Shown: in pieces, positions 59,933 to 64,000 of the stretch | Layout: each line of letters starts with the position of its first letter | Position numbering within the stretch: the stretch's first letter is position 1 | Origin: Calamus simplicifolius | Lineage: Eukaryota > Streptophyta > Magnoliopsida > Arecales > Arecaceae | Assembly: GCA_900491605.1 (NCBI GenBank) | Contig: UESW01004361.1 | Coordinates: 808,475-872,474 of the forward strand | Direction of reading: 5' to 3' | DNA: 64,000 bases | The notes under the pieces: model-generated | What the model saw: the letters and a program-made list of their open reading frames with translations, nothing else | Database searches by the model: none | What the model was told of the DNA's origin: nothing | Position numbers and translations under genes: made by a program

Positions 59933-60370
59933 CACTACAAGAAAATATAATAGTGACAAAAATTTCCATCACTATTCCGTCACAAACTGAGTTTAGTGAC
60001 GGATTAGTGACGAAAATCTTATCATCACCATTTTTGCCGTCACTAAATGTAGTGACGGAAAGAGGTCCGTCACAAAATGATAGTGATGGATTTGTGATGA
60101 AATATTTCATCAAAATTTATGATGGAACATATTTTTCGTCACTAAGTTGTGACCGATTAGTGATGGACTATCCATCACGCATTATTCCATCACTATTCCG
60201 TCACAAATATTTTCATCACTATTCCATCATAATTTAGTGACGGATTAGTGACGAAAGAATCCATTAATCATTTGTTATTGTTCCATCACTAATCAATCAC
60301 TAATATTTTCATCACTAATCCATCACTATTATTTCTATCAGAAATCTATCACTAATCCATCATTAACCTA
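59933..60370 (+). mobile_element. CACTA (En/Spm) element terminus with subterminal repeats
   Basis: CACTACAAGAAAATATAATA at 59933 is a typical CACTA terminal sequence pointing right. It is followed by some 400 bases in which TAGTGACGGA, TAGTGATGGA and their complement CCGTCACTA recur in both orientations more than fifteen times, the subterminal transposase-binding type of array. The opposite terminus (TCTTGTAGTG) was not found before 64000, so the element either continues beyond the window or is truncated. Confidence 0.8.
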
Positions 60371-60635
60371 ATAAAATTTCATCAAATTTTTATTCTTATA
60401 AATTTAAAATTATTTTAAATTATAATATTTAATGCATTCTAATGAAAATTTAAATTTAAGAATAAAAAATGCACTTCATAAAATAAGATAAATATATCTG
60501 TATACATCAACAATACTAATGTTTTATACATTAGACATCAAATTATTAAGATATCTTCGGCTGCCTTAGGGACTCTACACTTGAGAAATGTACATATAAA
60601 GCAATCCTTTGAACACCATTTACTAGCTCCCTCTA

Positions 60636-60700
60636 GTCTGAAGTGAACAATGCTAGTGTGTGACGTCCACCTGCAACTACTGAAGCAATCCTCACTTCAC
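60636..60700 (-). pseudogene. RCC1-repeat-like gene fragment
   Basis: About 20 minus-strand codons read VRIASVVAGGRHTLALFTSD and then a stop. GGRHTLAL is the core of RCC1 (regulator of chromosome condensation) repeats. It is short, so this is tentative. It lies between the CACTA subterminal region and an LRR fragment. Confidence 0.45.
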
Positions 60701-60750
60701 ATGATTTCTTTTAAATTTATCCAATTAAGGGCTATTGAATAGTGACTCAC

Positions 60751-60891
60751 AAGTGCTCTGCTTTGAGAAGTTGATTCAAGCCTGGAGCATCATCCGTTGA
60801 GACTGGGAGAGATCCTGTTAATTGATTGTCTCCCAGGTCCAGCCACAAGAGATTGGAAAGCCTACCCAGCGAGGCAGGTATCTCGCCAGAT
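60751..60891 (-). pseudogene. Exon fragment of an LRR receptor-like kinase (HPCA1/At5g49760-like)
   Basis: Minus-strand reading gives GEIPASLGRLSNLLWLDLGD, then NQLTGSLPVST and PGLNQLLKAEHL, ending at CACTT|GTGAGTCAC, a good splice donor. One full leucine-rich repeat followed by PVSTxxxPGLxxLLKAxHF is characteristic of the HPCA1 group of plant LRR kinases. The frame has a TGA just upstream and no acceptor, and no other exon of this family was found nearby, so it is an isolated piece. Confidence 0.6.
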
Positions 60892-61292
60892 CACCTAATT
60901 TTTTAATCTGAAATGTTACAGGTGCAGTAACAAACACAACAGTAATTGCCCACCTAATTTTTTACAATGGATTTGCCTAGATCACCTCTTCAACTTCCAA
61001 AAACTGGATGAGCGATCATCCCCTATCATTGCCGAGTTTTCTGACATCAAACTTTAATCAAATAGGATATCTTCAATTGGTATAAACAAGGAAAAGAGAT
61101 AAAATATCGAACAGCAGAAGATTTCACCTTCACTGCCTCTCATCCATATGCCTGTAAGAGTTGCCCCAGCAGAGACTAGCATTCTGCAGTTCCACCCTAT
61201 CGATTCTAGTGATATGTTTTCACATCAACTACAGGAAACCCTCTTCAGAAGAACCAAGTCCGTTACCAGCTACGAGTCAAACTTGGTGGAAC

Positions 61293-63171
61293 CTGATGTA
61301 AGAGATGACAAGAGCCCTGCCGCTGGGCCAGGAAGCATGTCACCGAATGTTGACATGGCAGCTGCTGACCTGTCCTTGAGCTTCCCAACTTGGCCATCAG
61401 AAAGCATAGATCCCCACCTTGATGTACTCTCTCCAAATTTTCTGCCAACCTAATCATTTGGAATGACCAGGGAAAAATGTAATTCAATAAAAAATATGGC
61501 AAATTTTACAACAAAGCAAGATTCTTAATCTTGGAGAAAAACTCTTGAAAAATAGCATCCTTCATATAACCCAAAAGTTAATATGTTAAATCTTTCAAAA
61601 TCAAATTACTGTAGAACTTGTCAATTTGTTAAAAATCATTAAAAGCAAAAGATACGTCTCCCTAAGCTGGAGTCTGTACATGGACTTAGCCCCAAATAGG
61701 TTTGTAAGTAATGTGAGATCTCTATAAGATGATGAATGGCATTCCTGAAAATGGGAGAGAGTGCTACAGGTGATCACTCAACCAAATTTGCTGTTCTGAA
61801 TATGTGAATACTTTCTAGGGATTTTATAAACCAAAGAATCTGACACTGCAATAACTTTGAGAGACGCTAAAATGCAGTCAGTATAACATTCTGGATGTGA
61901 CCTAGGAGAATTCAGCCTCTGTAAAGCTCAAGATATCAAGTCTTCCAGATCTGTGTGAAATTATTGATGAGAACCCATCCCAAAAATAGACTTACATGTG
62001 CCCTTAGCTGAATCAAATGCAGCATCTTCGCATGTCATCTGTTTTAAATGTGTGCACAACATATTCAATAACGAATTCATGCATACAACTAAGACGCTAA
62101 CGCACATTTAACCATACAAGTTTTGAAAAAAGAAAACATGTGAGAAAGAATAAGTACTTCACACTTCAGTACAATGCATTCCTGACTATAATGTGCATCA
62201 TATGCATTTTATGAGGACATTACCCTGACAAACTCTGATTCCCAACAGGAGACTTCTTTTTTTGGAACATTCAAGCTTATGTACCATTGCATAATCAGAA
62301 ATTTTGATCATAAACTTGTGATCAAAACGATTATCGCCCCGCCCAGACTTTTAAAATTATGCAACCATATACCAAGTATGTATGGCTTTATATGATAAAT
62401 ACCTGGGTCATGATGGATTTCAACAATGGTGTTGCAACTCCAAAATTAAGACTATCATCAAGCTCAGGCTTCGGAGACCTTTCTCCATTTGAATATGCTT
62501 TCCAAGGGCTCCTTGGCAGTGGATCACCAGCTGACATCTCAAGGGCTGATTTATGGGCTCCTCTTGAAGATAAGGCCAGAGCACTGAAAAGAAAAAGGAT
62601 TTACTGGTTGGAAGCACATAATTATTGGTCATGGAGATGATGTACATGAATCCCAACGAGAGATAAACCTAAGTAAACACTTGTGGCCAAAAAAAACTGC
62701 AGTAAAGCATAATATAATATATCCTTTCATTAAAATCCAATATCACCAATTCCATCTTCATTCATTCTGACAATTCAACCACATCTCAAAAATACCTTGG
62801 GTGGCAAATCTACAGGTGAGCATTTCAAAAAGAAAATAGAAAGAACATGCAACACTATCAAGCTCAGTGGCATAACAAAGTTACTACATCCACTTACACA
62901 AACTTACTCTGGATACTTTTCCAACTGTTTCCAGGTATTTTTGAAGTTCATACACCTAGTTGTGTCCTGAAACTGCTTCAATTCTAACTAAAAAAGTTAA
63001 TTATTAATTTTTTTCCACGCTTCTCATACTGCATAACGTGCCAAAAAAGAAACAAACTTTATTTGAAATGCATACAGATAACAATCAGATATGAACAATG
63101 ATCATACTTATTTTTAACCAATGTCACATCATATTTTGCAATATCAATGTTCTCTTTAAGTGAACGCAAAT
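61293..63171 (-). CDS. Unidentified spliced gene, five phase-consistent exons (partial)
   Basis: Minus-strand exons at 63119-63171, 62908-62955, 62796-62809, 62403-62583 and 61293-61449 link in one frame across four introns. They read LRSLKENIDIAKYDVTL, VYELQKYLETVGKVSR, ICHP with a split Ser, then 60 codons beginning ALALSSRGAHKSALEMSAGD and ending TPLLKSIMTQ, then VGRKFGESTSRWGSMLSDG. Acceptors end in AG (AATTAAG, CAACTAG, CCTGTAG, CTTTTCAG, ATGATTAG) and donors begin GT (GTTAAA, GTAAGT, GTATTT, GTATTT, GTTCCA). The 14-nt exon is the weakest part. After the last exon the frame meets a stop near 61272. Possible further upstream exons are at 63475-63516 and 63344-63371. I do not recognise the protein. 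It may be a host gene or a piece carried by the CACTA element. Confidence 0.55.
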
Positions 63172-64000
63172 CTTAATTGGATAATTATGATATTTGCGTT
63201 TGCTAGACAAACATATAAATGAGTCATATGCAATAAATATGATAAGATAAATCATTAAAGAATTGATCTCTGGAATAATAATACAAAATCATCATATAAT
63301 TAGGAAAAAAAACCTAGATACAATATTAAGATTAAAAATGAACCATTTATGAGAGATTCCAAGTTCTGCATCTGGGAAAAATGTGGAAAGAAAATGCCTA
63401 GATCCATGGTATATATGTGCATACCTATATATCCGATTAATTTCAAATGTGGAAAAAATGGTATTCATTTTCACCTGGTGTACCATGTCTTGTTCTCTTT
63501 AGCCCAGTAAGTTCATCTGTAGCTCACACAAAAGAGTTCACCCTATGTAGACCAGCCACCCACAGATACATATAGAGATTCACATAAACTTAATTCAGAA
63601 ACTTCAAAGAATCTATTGTTTAACATGGGCATTTCACAGAACAGCAAGGACTTCTATTGAAAAAGGAAAACAAAAGTAAAACAGGACATTCCAATATTAC
63701 ATTTGGTACATGAAAAATGGCAGCTTTTTTATTTGAAGAGCCCAAGTACTATGAGTTGTTGGTATACATTCAATCATAAACTCTTGATGTAGAGTTGGGT
63801 TTTATATTAGGCAATATATCCAAGAGATACTACTAATATACTTCAGAATAATATAGCAGGAATGACAGAATAGTGTCAACCTGATTGGAAGGTATTTGAA
63901 TCTTGGAACCGTAGAGCATCTCATTATGTTTGAGCCTGTATTTGATTTCGTGGGCAACTTTTGTACAGTGTCAGTGTTGTATCGCTTTTCTTCTTCATAA
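63172..64000 (-). other. Probable upstream introns and exons of the same gene
   Basis: Minus-strand exon candidates: 63475-63516 (ELTGLKRTRHGTP, after CTACAG, before GTGAAA) joins in phase to 63344-63371 (AELGISHK, after CCCAG). A longer open stretch at about 63881-63977 ends at AATCAG|GTTGAC but is open in two frames, so its reading is undecided. The phase from 63344 to 63171 does not match, so an exon or boundary is missing. Confidence 0.35.

Noticed and set aside
61148..61453. 101-codon plus-strand frame
   Set aside because: It is antisense to an exon of the minus-strand gene, which has splice sites in phase with its neighbours.

Overview
This window is nuclear DNA of a flowering plant, probably a monocot. 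The signs are nested LTR retrotransposons with GC-rich minisatellite LTRs, hAT, CACTA and Tourist-type DNA transposons, an intronless G-type lectin receptor kinase and spliced gene fragments. The species cannot be told from the sequence. There are no bacterial operons, CRISPR arrays, rRNA genes or intact tRNA genes.

Layout. 1-1895: intergenic DNA with a Tourist-like MITE and an orphan copy of a receptor-kinase 5' region. 1896-10155: a complete Ty3/gypsy chromovirus (Tekay/Del type) with 2.3 kb LTRs and a 5-bp target duplication; gag is missing and pol is broken. 10156-16789: non-coding DNA with a decayed LINE 3' end. 16790-19785: the one recognisable full-length host gene, a G-type lectin S-receptor-like kinase whose frame is broken three times by single-base indels. 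21253-33120: the 3' half of a minus-strand Tat-type gypsy element. It has a long minisatellite LTR (itself split by a hAT element), an antisense spliced ORF of the 'putative gypsy type transposon' family, large minisatellites and the integrase end of pol. 33121-37425: the 3' half of a SIRE-type copia element inserted in Tat pol. 37426-40627: the 5' end of another copia element. 40628-45129: remains of a second antisense-ORF retroelement carrying a 2.1 kb hAT insertion. 45268-45744: a TRIM. 47025-59683: a minus-strand copia element with matching target duplications, whose 3' LTR is split by a 5.76 kb non-coding LARD. 59933-64000: a CACTA terminus followed, on the minus strand, by RCC1-like and LRR-kinase fragments and a phase-consistent chain of exons from a gene I do not recognise.

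Most of the sequence is transposable elements nested in each other. The order of events can be read from target duplications: LARD into copia, SIRE into Tat, hAT into the Tat LTR and into the 40.6 kb element. The points most worth following are the possible gene-capturing CACTA at the right end, the hAT family whose subterminal regions consist of telomere-like CCCTAA blocks, the promoter/antisense-ORF/minisatellite modules inside the Tat element, and the receptor-kinase 5' region duplicated without its coding part.
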